DNA of 58,974 nt from a bacterium. Its GTDB lineage: Bacteria; Sysuimicrobiota; Sysuimicrobiia; Sysuimicrobiales; Humicultoraceae. The first letter of the stretch is position 1. The number at the start of each line of letters is the position of its first letter. Both the position numbers and the translations under genes were made by a program. Under the pieces are notes generated by a model. The model had not been told where the DNA came from, ran no database searches, and saw only the letters and a list, made by a program, of their open reading frames with translations. The stretch is from assembly GCA_031082185.1 (NCBI GenBank), contig JAVHLI010000013.1:1-58974 (forward strand), in the 5' to 3' direction. Positions 43,869-54,080 of this stretch are shown here, piece after piece.

Positions 43869-45644
43869 ATGCTGGAGGCCCTAGGGAGGCGGAAGGCGCC
43901 GACGAACCGCATTGCCGGCGCAGACCTCATCGAGATCCTCGCCCACCTGGCCCATGCGCTCCGGCGCGAGGTGGGCGTGCTCCTCGACCGCAACGGTACG
44001 GTCGCGCACGTGATCGTGAGCCGCCGCTGGCAGCCCATTGCCGACGAGATGGGACGGCGGGCAGGGGGACGCGGCACCAAGCTGCGGTACATTGAGGCCC
44101 ATCCCCACGCCGACGGCCGGCCCGACGACGGCGACGGAGCGGTGCTCGAGCAGCTCGATCTCGACCTAGTGGTCACCGTGGGAACCAGCCGCGGCCGTCC
44201 CACGGGATTCTGGCTGTTGGAGCAGGCCCCGGCCCACTCTGCCGGAGACGGCACCCGGACGGCCGTGGAAGGGCCGCACCCGCTCGAGATGCTAGACGAG
44301 TTGGACCTGCAGCCGCTGACGCGGATGGCCGACGCCGCCCGGCGGCGGGCGGGTGCGCGGCCCACGGCCGCACTCCGGTCGGAGCGCGCGGTACTGGTTG
44401 CCCTGGATCGCTCCGGGGACGCGGCGCCGTCGCTGGCCGAACTCTCCAGTCTGGCCAGGACGGCCGGGGCGGACCCGGTTGCCACCGTGATTCAGCGCCG
44501 CACCCGCCCCGACCCTGCCCGCTACCTGGGAAAGGGCAAGGTAGACGAGGTCCTGCGTACCACCGAGGCATTTACCGCCGATCTCGTGCTGGTGGACGAC
44601 GAACTGACGCCGGTCCAGCAGCGGGGTCTGGAGAGCGGTCTCGGCGTCAAGGTGCTGGACCGCACCGCGCTCGTGCTCGACATCTTCGCGCACCGCGCCC
44701 GGAGCCGGGAGGGGCGGCTGCAGGTCGAACTCGCCCAGCTCAACTACCTGCTCCCACGTCTCACCGGCCGCGGGGTGCTGCTCTCACGACTGGGCGGCGG
44801 CATCGGCACGCGCGGGCCGGGTGAGACAAAGCTGGAGGTTGACCGCAGGCGCATCCGCACCAGAATTGCAGAGCTACAGCGCGAGATCAACGCGGTCCAG
44901 CGGCAACGAAACCTGCAGCGGAGGCCTCGCCGGGACGCCGCTCTGCCCCAGGTTGCGCTGGTGGGTTACACGAACACGGGCAAGTCCACGCTGCTCAACG
45001 CGCTGACCGGCGCCGGGGTATTCGTGGAGGACAAGTTGTTTGCCACGCTGGACCCGACGGTGCGGCGCCTGGTGCTGCCCGACCGGCGCCCGATTGTGAT
45101 GGCAGACACGGTCGGCTTCATCCGGCGGCTGCCCACGCAGCTCGTCGCGGCGTTTCGTGCCACGCTCGAGGAGGTAGTGCACGCCGACCTGCTGCTCCAC
45201 GTAGCCGATGCCAGCCATCCCGACTGGCCCCAGCAGGTTCGGGTGGTGAGGGAAGTGCTGGCCTCTCTGGGGGCGGGCAGTCACCCCACGCTCCTTGTCT
45301 TCAACAAGACCGACATGCTGCCCCCAGAACAGGTGAGGCGGTTGATCGCAGCACACCCGGACGCCGTGGCCGTATCAGCGGCGCGGAGTGACGGGCTGCC
45401 CGAACTGCTTGCCGCAATCGGACGCCGGCTGCCCGAGCCGTGGGTGCGGATCCGCCTGCACGTGCCCTACAGTAACGCGAGGCTCGTGGCGCAGATCCAC
45501 AACCAAGGCAGGGTGCTGGCTGAGCGGTACGGGGAGGAGGGGGCCTGGATTGAAGCCGAGGTCCCTGGACCGCTCGCGGTGCAACTGCGGGCGCTCAAGA
45601 TCCCGTCGCGGGCGCGCCGGGCCCGGGCCGAGGGATCAGTCTAG
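43869..45644 (+). CDS. hflX: GTPase HflX
   Basis: A ribosome-splitting GTPase, 591 residues from the first ATG. The N-terminal nucleotide-binding domain runs to about 190, then the HflX domain with PARYLGKGKVDEV near 217 and RRRIRTRIAEL. The G domain follows with GYTNTGKSTLLNALTG near 368-383, ADTVGFIRRLP and FNKTDM. Homology appears to extend upstream: the frame is open from 43728 and encodes IGTIWGLPRTVTPTHRR just before the ATG, like the N terminus of other HflX proteins, but without an ATG, GTG or TTG. The ATC at 43818 is a possible start. The 3' end overlaps lexA by nine bases. Confidence 0.93.
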   Translation: MLEALGRRKAPTNRIAGADLIEILAHLAHALRREVGVLLDRNGTVAHVIVSRRWQPIADEMGRRAGGRGTKLRYIEAHPHADGRPDDGDGAVLEQLDLDLVVTVGTSRGRPTGFWLLEQAPAHSAGDGTRTAVEGPHPLEMLDELDLQPLTRMADAARRRAGARPTAALRSERAVLVALDRSGDAAPSLAELSSLARTAGADPVATVIQRRTRPDPARYLGKGKVDEVLRTTEAFTADLVLVDDELTPVQQRGLESGLGVKVLDRTALVLDIFAHRARSREGRLQVELAQLNYLLPRLTGRGVLLSRLGGGIGTRGPGETKLEVDRRRIRTRIAELQREINAVQRQRNLQRRPRRDAALPQVALVGYTNTGKSTLLNALTGAGVFVEDKLFATLDPTVRRLVLPDRRPIVMADTVGFIRRLPTQLVAAFRATLEEVVHADLLLHVADASHPDWPQQVRVVREVLASLGAGSHPTLLVFNKTDMLPPEQVRRLIAAHPDAVAVSAARSDGLPELLAAIGRRLPEPWVRIRLHVPYSNARLVAQIHNQGRVLAERYGEEGAWIEAEVPGPLAVQLRALKIPSRARRARAEGSV

Positions 45645-46253
45645 ACGGCGCAGCACCGCTACCGCCTTGCCCTCAACAACGATTTCGTCGGCGTAGGTCG
45701 GCTCCATGGCCGCGTTGGCCGGCTGCAGCCGGATCCGGCCTCGCTCGCGGAAGAACTGCTTGACAGTGGCCTCGTCCCCGAGTCGCGCCACGACGATGTC
45801 GCCGTTGGAGGCGGTCTGCTGGCGCCGAACGACCAGTAGGTCGCCGTCGAGGATGCCTGCCTCGATCATGCTGTCCCCGCGAACACGCAGTACGAACGCC
45901 TCGGCCCCATCCGTCCAGCCGGAAGGCACCGGCACGTAGTCCTCGATGTTCTGATCCGCGAGAATCGGGGTACCCGCGGCGACGCGTCCGATCAGCGGCA
46001 GCGCCACGCCCAGATACTGCCTGCCCGCTCCGGCGGCGCCACGCAGCAGCTCCAGGGCGCGCGGCTTGCTGGGATCGCGGCGCAGGCAACCCTTGCGCTC
46101 AAGCGCCCCCAGGTGGCTGTGCACGGTCGAACTGCTGGTGAGCCCCATCGCCTGGCCGATTTCGCGCACCGAGGGCGGGTAGCCGCGCGACTCTATGAAG
46201 CGCGCCACGAAGGTGAGGATCTCCTGCTGTCGCTGCGTGAGCCCGGACGCCAT
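45636..46253 (-). CDS. lexA: SOS repressor LexA
   Basis: A 205-residue LexA. The winged-helix DNA-binding domain covers residues 1-65, with the recognition helix near SSSTVHSHLGALERKG. The autocleavage site is Ala93-Gly94 in VAAGTPILA, the catalytic serine is S128 in RGDSMIEAG and the lysine K165 in EATVKQF. The ATG at 46253 has AGGAGG upstream. It has its own promoter with a LexA operator, so it is autoregulated. Controls at least the recA operon in this window. Confidence 0.97.
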   Translation of the reverse strand: MASGLTQRQQEILTFVARFIESRGYPPSVREIGQAMGLTSSSTVHSHLGALERKGCLRRDPSKPRALELLRGAAGAGRQYLGVALPLIGRVAAGTPILADQNIEDYVPVPSGWTDGAEAFVLRVRGDSMIEAGILDGDLLVVRRQQTASNGDIVVARLGDEATVKQFFRERGRIRLQPANAAMEPTYADEIVVEGKAVAVLRRLD

Positions 46254-46282
46254 GGCCGCCTCCTGGAGTGACCCGTGGGACT

Positions 46283-46321
46283 AGGATAGCAGACTCCACG
46301 ACCGATGCAAACATGCGTTCG
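46283..46321 (-). promoter_or_regulatory. lexA promoter with LexA operator
   Basis: On the minus strand the SOS box CGAACGCATGTTTG lies at 46321-46308 and overlaps a -35-like TTTGCA (46311-46306). TATCCT (46288-46283), preceded by an extended TG, follows after 17 bases. The operator fits CGAAC-N4-GTTYG, as before recA. Confidence 0.85.
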
Positions 46322-46348
46322 GTCTTAGGGGGCGCCAGGGTTGCTTCG

Positions 46349-46364
46349 CATAATGTCTCTTATG
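46349..46364. other. AT-rich palindrome in lexA upstream region
   Basis: CATAA and TTATG flank a six-base spacer in a locally AT-rich stretch (46349-46372), which stands out in this GC-rich DNA. It lies upstream of the lexA operator and downstream of the crotonase gene. It could be an operator or a poor terminator; there is no gene in 46254-46447. Confidence 0.4.
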
Positions 46365-46447
46365 TTAAGTAAGGGAATCCGGCGGAAGGGGGGTGACGAA
46401 CGCAGCAACCTCCCCCTATCCCCACTCACTCGCTTGGGGTTTCTTCC

Positions 46448-47206
46448 TTACCGTCCCTCGAACCGCGGATGGCGCTTCTCCAGAAATGCCGCGAGGCCCT
46501 CGCCGTGGTCGGCGGTTTGGCCGGCGATCTCCTGCAGGTGCGCTTCGAATTCGAGCGCGGCCTCAAGTGAACCGCTGAGGCCGGCATTGACGGCGCGTTT
46601 TGTAAGCCCAAAGGCGCGTGTTGGACCCGTGGCCAGCCGCCGCGCCAGTTGGGATACCGACGCGGGCAGATCGTCATGTGGGACCACCCGGTTCACGAGG
46701 CCCAGCCGCAGCGCCTCCGCGGCCGGGACGGGCTCGCCGCTGAACGCGATCTCAAAGGAGCGGGCTATCCCGACCAGGCGCGGTAGGAGGAATGTGGCTC
46801 CCCCGTCGGGGATCAGGCCGATCCGGGAGAAGCTCAGGGCGAATGATGCACGGTCCGAGGCGATCCGTAGGTCTGCGGCCAGTGCCAAGCTGCACCCGGC
46901 GCCGGCTGCGACGCCGTTGACCGCGGCGATAACCGGTTTCTCCAATGCCCGCAGGCCGAGGACGATTGGGTTGAGACGCGCCCGGAGGAGTTCGCCATAG
47001 GAGATCCCAGTGGTTCCGGCGCGATCGCGGAGGTCCTGCCCGGAGCAGAACCCCCTCCCCTCCCCGGTCAGGACAACGCACCTCACCTCACCCGCCCGCC
47101 CGGCGAACCCGACGGCGTCGTTCAGCTCTGCGGCCATTTGCTCGTTGACCGCGTTCAGCAACTCCGGCCGGTTCAGCGTCACCGTGAGCACGCCGCCGTC
47201 CAGCAA
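46448..47206 (-). CDS. Enoyl-CoA hydratase/isomerase family protein (PaaG-like)
   Basis: A crotonase-fold acyl-CoA enzyme of 252 residues from the TTG at 47206. It has the CoA-binding CSGQDLRDRA near residue 55 and the oxyanion-hole segment VNGVAAGAGCSLALAADLRIAS near 93-114. The C-terminal FLEKRHPRFEGR is typical. At the first catalytic-glutamate position the sequence reads AGAGCSLALA, with serine, and the second region reads FSRIGLIPDGGATF with an aspartate, as in PaaG-type isomerases. Eight codons upstream in frame also look like crotonase sequence, starting with CTG at 47230 overlapping the previous stop; that is a probable true start. Co-transcribed with the next crotonase. Confidence 0.9.
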   Translation of the reverse strand: MLDGGVLTVTLNRPELLNAVNEQMAAELNDAVGFAGRAGEVRCVVLTGEGRGFCSGQDLRDRAGTTGISYGELLRARLNPIVLGLRALEKPVIAAVNGVAAGAGCSLALAADLRIASDRASFALSFSRIGLIPDGGATFLLPRLVGIARSFEIAFSGEPVPAAEALRLGLVNRVVPHDDLPASVSQLARRLATGPTRAFGLTKRAVNAGLSGSLEAALEFEAHLQEIAGQTADHGEGLAAFLEKRHPRFEGR

Positions 47207-47226
47207 CGCGATGAGGGTATGGTAGG

Positions 47227-48000
47227 TCAGCGGCCCTTCCAGTCCGGCGCCCGCTTCTCCAGAAATGCCCGGATGCCCTCGGTCCTGTCCTCTGTGGCGA
47301 ACAGCAGGTAGAACGCCTTGCGTTCGTAGTCGAGCCCGCCCTCGAGCGTGGCATCGAACGCCTTGAGGATCGCCTCCTTGGCCATGCGAATCGCCACCGG
47401 CGGCTTCGAGGCGATCTGGCCGGCTAGGGCCTTCGCTTCGTCCAGGACCGCCTCATCGGGCACGACGCGGGTGACCAGGCCGATGGCCTGGGCCTCGGCC
47501 GCGGAGAACGGGCGGCCGGTCAGTATCAGTTCCATCGCCCGTGCCTTTCCGGCGGCGCGCGTAAGACGCTGCGTGCCGCCGGCGCCTGGTATGATCCCGA
47601 TGTTGATCTCGGGCTGGCCGAACCGGGCCCCTTCGCCCGCGACGATCATGTCGCAGGCCATCGCCAACTCGCAACCACCGCCCAGGGCGAAGCCACGCAC
47701 CGCCGCGATGATCGGTTTGCTGAACTTGCGAATCCGCTCCCACTGCTCGAACCGATAGCCGGTCAGCATCTCAGCCGGCGTGGCCGACGCGAACTCGTTC
47801 ACGTCGGCGCCGGCGGCAAACGCCCGCTCGCTTCCGGTCAGCACCACGCATCGCACCGCGTCGTCGGTCTCAATGGCGCCCAGCGCCGCGGCCAGCTCAT
47901 CCATCGTCGCCCGGTTGAGCGCGTTGAGCACCTTGGGGCGGTTCAGTGTGATTACCGTCACGGCATCGTGCTGCTCCACGAGGATGTTGCTGTAGGCCAT
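47227..48000 (-). CDS. Enoyl-CoA hydratase (crotonase)
   Basis: A 257-residue enoyl-CoA hydratase. The oxyanion-hole segments are FAAGADVNEF near residue 61 and RGFALGGGCELAMACDM near 100-116. Both catalytic glutamates are present (GGCELAMA and QPEINIGIIPGAGG). This enzyme hydrates enoyl-CoA in beta-oxidation or butyrate/crotonate metabolism. The ATG at 48000 has AGGAGG upstream. It overlaps the second crotonase, so the pair may be a small acyl-CoA or phenylacetate-type module. Confidence 0.93.
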   Translation of the reverse strand: MAYSNILVEQHDAVTVITLNRPKVLNALNRATMDELAAALGAIETDDAVRCVVLTGSERAFAAGADVNEFASATPAEMLTGYRFEQWERIRKFSKPIIAAVRGFALGGGCELAMACDMIVAGEGARFGQPEINIGIIPGAGGTQRLTRAAGKARAMELILTGRPFSAAEAQAIGLVTRVVPDEAVLDEAKALAGQIASKPPVAIRMAKEAILKAFDATLEGGLDYERKAFYLLFATEDRTEGIRAFLEKRAPDWKGR

Positions 48001-48029
48001 CGTCCTGCCTCCTGCGTTATGTGAAGGTG

Positions 48030-48647
48030 CTAGCGGATGATCGCTACGTCGTATCCTGCTGCGCGGAGCCGTTCGGCCAGTTGCTCGGCCAAGGTCCGGT
48101 CGCGGAACGCCCCCACCCTGACCTTGAAAATGCCGCCCTCCCGGACGATGTAAGGACTGAATCCAGATGCGCGCAGCGCCTCGGCGCGTGCCTCAGCGTT
48201 CTCGCGGACGGCGAATGCGCCGGCCTGGACCCGGTATAGGGTCGCGGCAGGCGTCGTCTCTGCCCCTGTAGCTGGGCGCGCCGGAGATGCCTCTGGCCTC
48301 GGTGTGGCCGGGCCGGATGCGGGCGGTGGTGTCTCATCGGCTTGCGGGGTGGCCGACGGCGTCGGTGCCGCAGGGCTCGGGGTGGCGAGGTCGGGCTGCC
48401 TAGGCGGTGCGGCTGGCGCAGGCGGCACGGTAGGCGGGGGCGGAAGACCAGGCGCAGATGGCGGAGCCGGCGGCGGAGCAGGCTCTGGCAGAGGTGCTGC
48501 CGGCGGCGTAGCCGGGGCTGCCCGCTCGGTCCCAGGTGCCCCAGACCGCGGGTTGATGTACCTCTCCCCCACGAAGTAGCCGACAATCAGCGAGCCGACG
48601 AAGAGGACGACGATCACCAGGCCGATCAGGAAGGTGTTGGTTCGCAC
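48030..48647 (-). CDS. SPOR-domain membrane protein
   Basis: A 205-residue protein with one N-terminal membrane segment (~6-28), a long Pro/Ala/Thr-rich linker (~33-135) and a C-terminal SPOR domain (~137-205). The SPOR domain shows two repeats (YRVQAGAFAVRENAEARAEALRASG and FKVRVGAFRDRTLAEQLAERLRAAG). SPOR domains bind glycan strands lacking stem peptides at the septum, so a cell-division or wall role is likely. The start is GTG, 14 bases after valS, whose leader probably drives it. Confidence 0.9.
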   Translation of the reverse strand: MRTNTFLIGLVIVVLFVGSLIVGYFVGERYINPRSGAPGTERAAPATPPAAPLPEPAPPPAPPSAPGLPPPPTVPPAPAAPPRQPDLATPSPAAPTPSATPQADETPPPASGPATPRPEASPARPATGAETTPAATLYRVQAGAFAVRENAEARAEALRASGFSPYIVREGGIFKVRVGAFRDRTLAEQLAERLRAAGYDVAIIR

Positions 48648-48661
48648 AGACGGATCTTTCG

Positions 48662-51334
48662 TCAGGATCCGCCGAACTCCTCCGGGCCCAGATCCCTTAC
48701 GTATCCTTCGAGGGCCTGTTGGCGACCGCGAATCTCCCGTTCGCGCCGCCGCTCCTCCTCCACCACCTCGGCCGGCGCCCTGGCCACGAACGAAGCATCG
48801 GCCATCTTGCGCGTGATGCGGTCGAGATCCGCCCGCACCGACGCGAGGTCCGCCTGCAGGCGAAGACGCGCCTTGGGCCGGTCGGTCTCGGCGACCTCCA
48901 GCGTGATCCTCACCCCGCCTGCCACGGTGCCCACTGCGCCCAGGGCAGGACTCACGCCCCCTTCCCCGGCGATCGTTAGGCCCGGAGCCCGCATCAGCCA
49001 GGACAGGTACTCGCGGTGCGCCTCGAGGAACGACCGCTCCCCCTCGCCGGCATGGAGCTCCGGAGCAACGGCCGCGGCCGATGCCAGACCCAGATCGGCC
49101 CGAAGCGACCGTACCGCCCGTACCACAGCCATAAGGATCTCGATCTGGGCTTCAGCTGCTCCATCCTGCGACACACCTCGGCCGTCCGGCCATGGGGCCC
49201 CCACGATGGTGCCGCCCCCATGTGGGAGCGCCTGCCAGATCTCCTCGGTAATGTGCGGCATGATGGGGTGGAGCAGCCGCATGGTACCCTCCAGCACGGT
49301 CCACAGCGTGTGCTGGATGGCCTGCCGGCGCGCCGGGGCCAGATCCTCCCGGTAGAGGTCCACCTTCACCAGCTCGAGGTACCAGTCGCAGTACTCTGAC
49401 CAGACGAACTCGTACAGCCGCCGAGCCGCCTTGTCAAAGCCATAGGCCTCCAACATCTCCGTGGTCTCGACGACAAGCCGGGCGTAGCGGCTCAGTATCC
49501 ACCTATCAATGGGACCAAGCGAGCCCGCTGCGGCGCCCACGGCGGGCTGGAACCCGCCCAGGTGCATCTGGACGAACCGCGCGGCGTTCCATATCTTGTT
49601 GTTGAAGTTCCGGATGTCCTCGAGCATCTTCTCGCCGAAGCGCAGGTCCTGCTGGCCCTGCGAGCAGCGCAGGATGAGCGCGTAGCGCAGCGCATCGGCA
49701 CCGTAGCCCTGCTCCACGTAGTCGAGGGGGTCCAGCCCGGTGCCGAGGGACTTGCTCATGCGCCGCCCTTCCAGGTTCTGCACCATGGGGTTGATGTAGA
49801 CGTCGGTGAACGGGACGTCGCCCATGAACTCAAGCCCGAACATGATCATCCTGGCCACCCAGAGGAAGATGATGTCCCGTCCGGTCGCCAGCACGCTGGT
49901 CGGGTAGAAGTACTTCAAATCGGCGGTCTGCTCCGGCCAGCCCAGCGTGGCAAACGGCCAGAGCGCGGACGAGAACCAGGTGTCCAGAACCTGCTCCTCC
50001 TGGCTTAGGTCGGTGCTGTTGCACTCGGGGCAGCGCTCGGGGGCCTCGTGCGCGGCGGTCGGATGGCCGTTCGCGCAGTGGTAGACCGGGATGCGGTGTC
50101 CCCACCAAAGCCGCCGGCTGATGTTCCAGTCGTGGATGTTTTCCATCCAGTCCAGGTAGACTTTGGCCCACCGCTCCGGATGAAACCGCACCCTGCCCTG
50201 GCGTACCGCCTCGATCGCGGGCCTGGCGAGCTCGTCCATGCGGCAGAACCACTGGTCGGTGATGTAGGGTTCGAGCACCGTGCCGCAGCGTCCGCACGCC
50301 CCCACGTTGGTTGTGTAGGGCTCCTGCCGCTCGATCAACCCGGACGCCTCCAGGTCTCGGGCCACGGCCTCCCTGGCGGCGAACCGGTCCATGCCCGCAT
50401 AAGGTCCGGTCTCGGCGGTCATCCGGCCGGCCTCATCCAGGATCACCAGCACCGGCAGGCCGTGCTGGACGCCGATTTCGTTGTCGAGCGGGTCGTGGCC
50501 CGGGGTGATCTTGAGCGCGCCGGTGCCGAACGCAGGGTCCACCCGGGTGTCGGCGATTACGGGTACCCGGCGGTTGACGATGGGCACCAGGACCTCGCGG
50601 CCCACCTGGCTGCGGTACCGGGAGTCGTCGGGGTGCACGGCCACAGCCACGTCCGCGAGGATCGTTTCGGGGCGCTGCGTGGCAATCGTGATCCCCTCTC
50701 CCCCATCTGTCCCACGATACCGGACGTACCACAGGGAACTCGCCACGCTCTGGTAGTTCACCTCGAGGTCGGACACGCTGGTCAAGTCCTTCGGGCACCA
50801 GTTGATCATGCGCTTGCCGTAGTAGATGTAGCCCCTGGCGTGCAGCCGCAGGAAGCACTCGATGACCGCGTTGCAGTACCCGGGATCCAGAGTGAAGGTG
50901 ACGCGGTCCCAGTCGCAGCCAGACCCCATCCGCCGGATCTGGCCGTAGATCAGTTCGCCGTACTTCTCCTTCCACTGCCAGGCGAACTCCAGGAACCGCT
51001 CGCGGCCTAGGTCGAAGCGGGTCTTCCCCTGTTTTGCCAGCTCCCGTTCCATGACCACGTGCGTGCCTATGCTGGCGTGGTCGGTACCGGGCAGCCACAT
51101 GGCGTTGTACCCCTGCATGCGGCGCCAGCGGGTGAGCAGATCCTGCACGGCGTGATTGAGGGCGTGTCCCATGTGCAGCGTTCCCGTGATATTGGGGAGC
51201 GGCATCATGATCGCAAACGGCCGCCGGGTGGGATCCACCGGGGCGCGGAAGCAGCCCTGATCCAGCCACTCCTGGTACCGCCGTGGCTCCACGACCATCG
51301 GGTCATACGGGACTGCCCGTGCTTCCTTCCCCAT
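48662..51334 (-). CDS. valS: Valyl-tRNA synthetase
   Basis: An 890-residue class I synthetase. The HIGH-type motif HMGH is at residues 54-57 in LPNITGTLHMGHALN, and the KMSKS motif appears as RRMSKSLG near residue 526. The editing domain carries ATQRPETILADVAVAVHP near 230. Zinc-knuckle cysteines are in CGRCG and CPEC. A C-terminal coiled coil follows. The ATG at 51334 lies six bases after GGAGGG; an ATG at 51340 abuts it. Expression is governed by a T-box leader with a GTC specifier. Confidence 0.97.
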   Translation of the reverse strand: MGKEARAVPYDPMVVEPRRYQEWLDQGCFRAPVDPTRRPFAIMMPLPNITGTLHMGHALNHAVQDLLTRWRRMQGYNAMWLPGTDHASIGTHVVMERELAKQGKTRFDLGRERFLEFAWQWKEKYGELIYGQIRRMGSGCDWDRVTFTLDPGYCNAVIECFLRLHARGYIYYGKRMINWCPKDLTSVSDLEVNYQSVASSLWYVRYRGTDGGEGITIATQRPETILADVAVAVHPDDSRYRSQVGREVLVPIVNRRVPVIADTRVDPAFGTGALKITPGHDPLDNEIGVQHGLPVLVILDEAGRMTAETGPYAGMDRFAAREAVARDLEASGLIERQEPYTTNVGACGRCGTVLEPYITDQWFCRMDELARPAIEAVRQGRVRFHPERWAKVYLDWMENIHDWNISRRLWWGHRIPVYHCANGHPTAAHEAPERCPECNSTDLSQEEQVLDTWFSSALWPFATLGWPEQTADLKYFYPTSVLATGRDIIFLWVARMIMFGLEFMGDVPFTDVYINPMVQNLEGRRMSKSLGTGLDPLDYVEQGYGADALRYALILRCSQGQQDLRFGEKMLEDIRNFNNKIWNAARFVQMHLGGFQPAVGAAAGSLGPIDRWILSRYARLVVETTEMLEAYGFDKAARRLYEFVWSEYCDWYLELVKVDLYREDLAPARRQAIQHTLWTVLEGTMRLLHPIMPHITEEIWQALPHGGGTIVGAPWPDGRGVSQDGAAEAQIEILMAVVRAVRSLRADLGLASAAAVAPELHAGEGERSFLEAHREYLSWLMRAPGLTIAGEGGVSPALGAVGTVAGGVRITLEVAETDRPKARLRLQADLASVRADLDRITRKMADASFVARAPAEVVEEERRREREIRGRQQALEGYVRDLGPEEFGGS

Positions 51335-51344
51335 CTCCATCCCT

Positions 51345-51511
51345 CCAGGAAACAGCAACGCCGCTCGCCAAGGGCGAAGCGGCGCTCCGCGGTTAGGGCC
51401 GCGGCTCAGGGGTGACGTTCGACCGGCCCGATTCCGGAAGGCCTCGCACCCTATGGGCCTTCCTCGCTCTGGGCGGCGCCGATCTACTACTCCCCGTCTT
51501 CGCGCGAACGT
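51345..51511 (-). promoter_or_regulatory. T-box riboswitch of valS (specifier GUC)
   Basis: The minus-strand leader has T-box stem I landmarks: GACGGGGAGTAGTAG near 51498, the AGAGCGAGGAAGG/GGTGCGAGGCCTTCC apical arm, and the specifier region GAAC-GTC-ACCCCTGAG. GTC at 51416-51414 is a valine codon, matching the downstream valS. Stem I is followed by a 6-bp CCGCGG/CCGCGG hairpin (51404-51387), then a terminator hairpin (51384-51359) and TTGCTGTTT. The usual T-box TGGN bulge sequence is not visible where the antiterminator should be. Uncharged tRNA-Val should raise valS expression. Confidence 0.85.
51359..51384 (-). terminator. Attenuator hairpin in valS leader
   Basis: CGCCGC-T-TCGCC (51384-51373) pairs with GGCGA-GCGGCG (51369-51359) around a CTT loop with one bulged T. 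A U-rich TTGCTGTTT follows. It ends just upstream of the valS ribosome-binding site and is the expected expression platform of the T-box. Confidence 0.65.
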
Positions 51512-51517
51512 GCCCTG

Positions 51518-51543
51518 ATAGTACCACCCGCCCTGCGGCCGGT

Positions 51544-51546
<3 letters not shown>
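51518..51546 (-). promoter_or_regulatory. Probable promoter of valS leader
   Basis: TAGACC (51546-51541) and TACTAT (51523-51518) on the minus strand are 17 bases apart, and overlap the lon stop codon. The start site near 51511 would begin just before the T-box. Confidence 0.55.
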
Positions 51547-53991
<2,445 letters not shown>

Positions 53992-54080
53992 ACGGACCTC
54001 CTTGTGCGTTCCTTACCTGTTGGAACGAACGACTGCGCAGCAATGTTCCCGCGCGACGGCCGGCCCTGTCCCCTGGCGGC

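Noticed and set aside
48300..48540. Tandem repeat/CRISPR-like low-complexity tract
   Set aside because: It encodes the Pro/Ala linker of the SPOR protein; there are no regular repeats and spacers.
53992..54080. CIRCE or CtsR operator before lon
   Set aside because: Neither the TTAGCACTC/GAGTGCTAA nor the AGGTCAAA tandem pattern is present; only weak imperfect pairing is seen.
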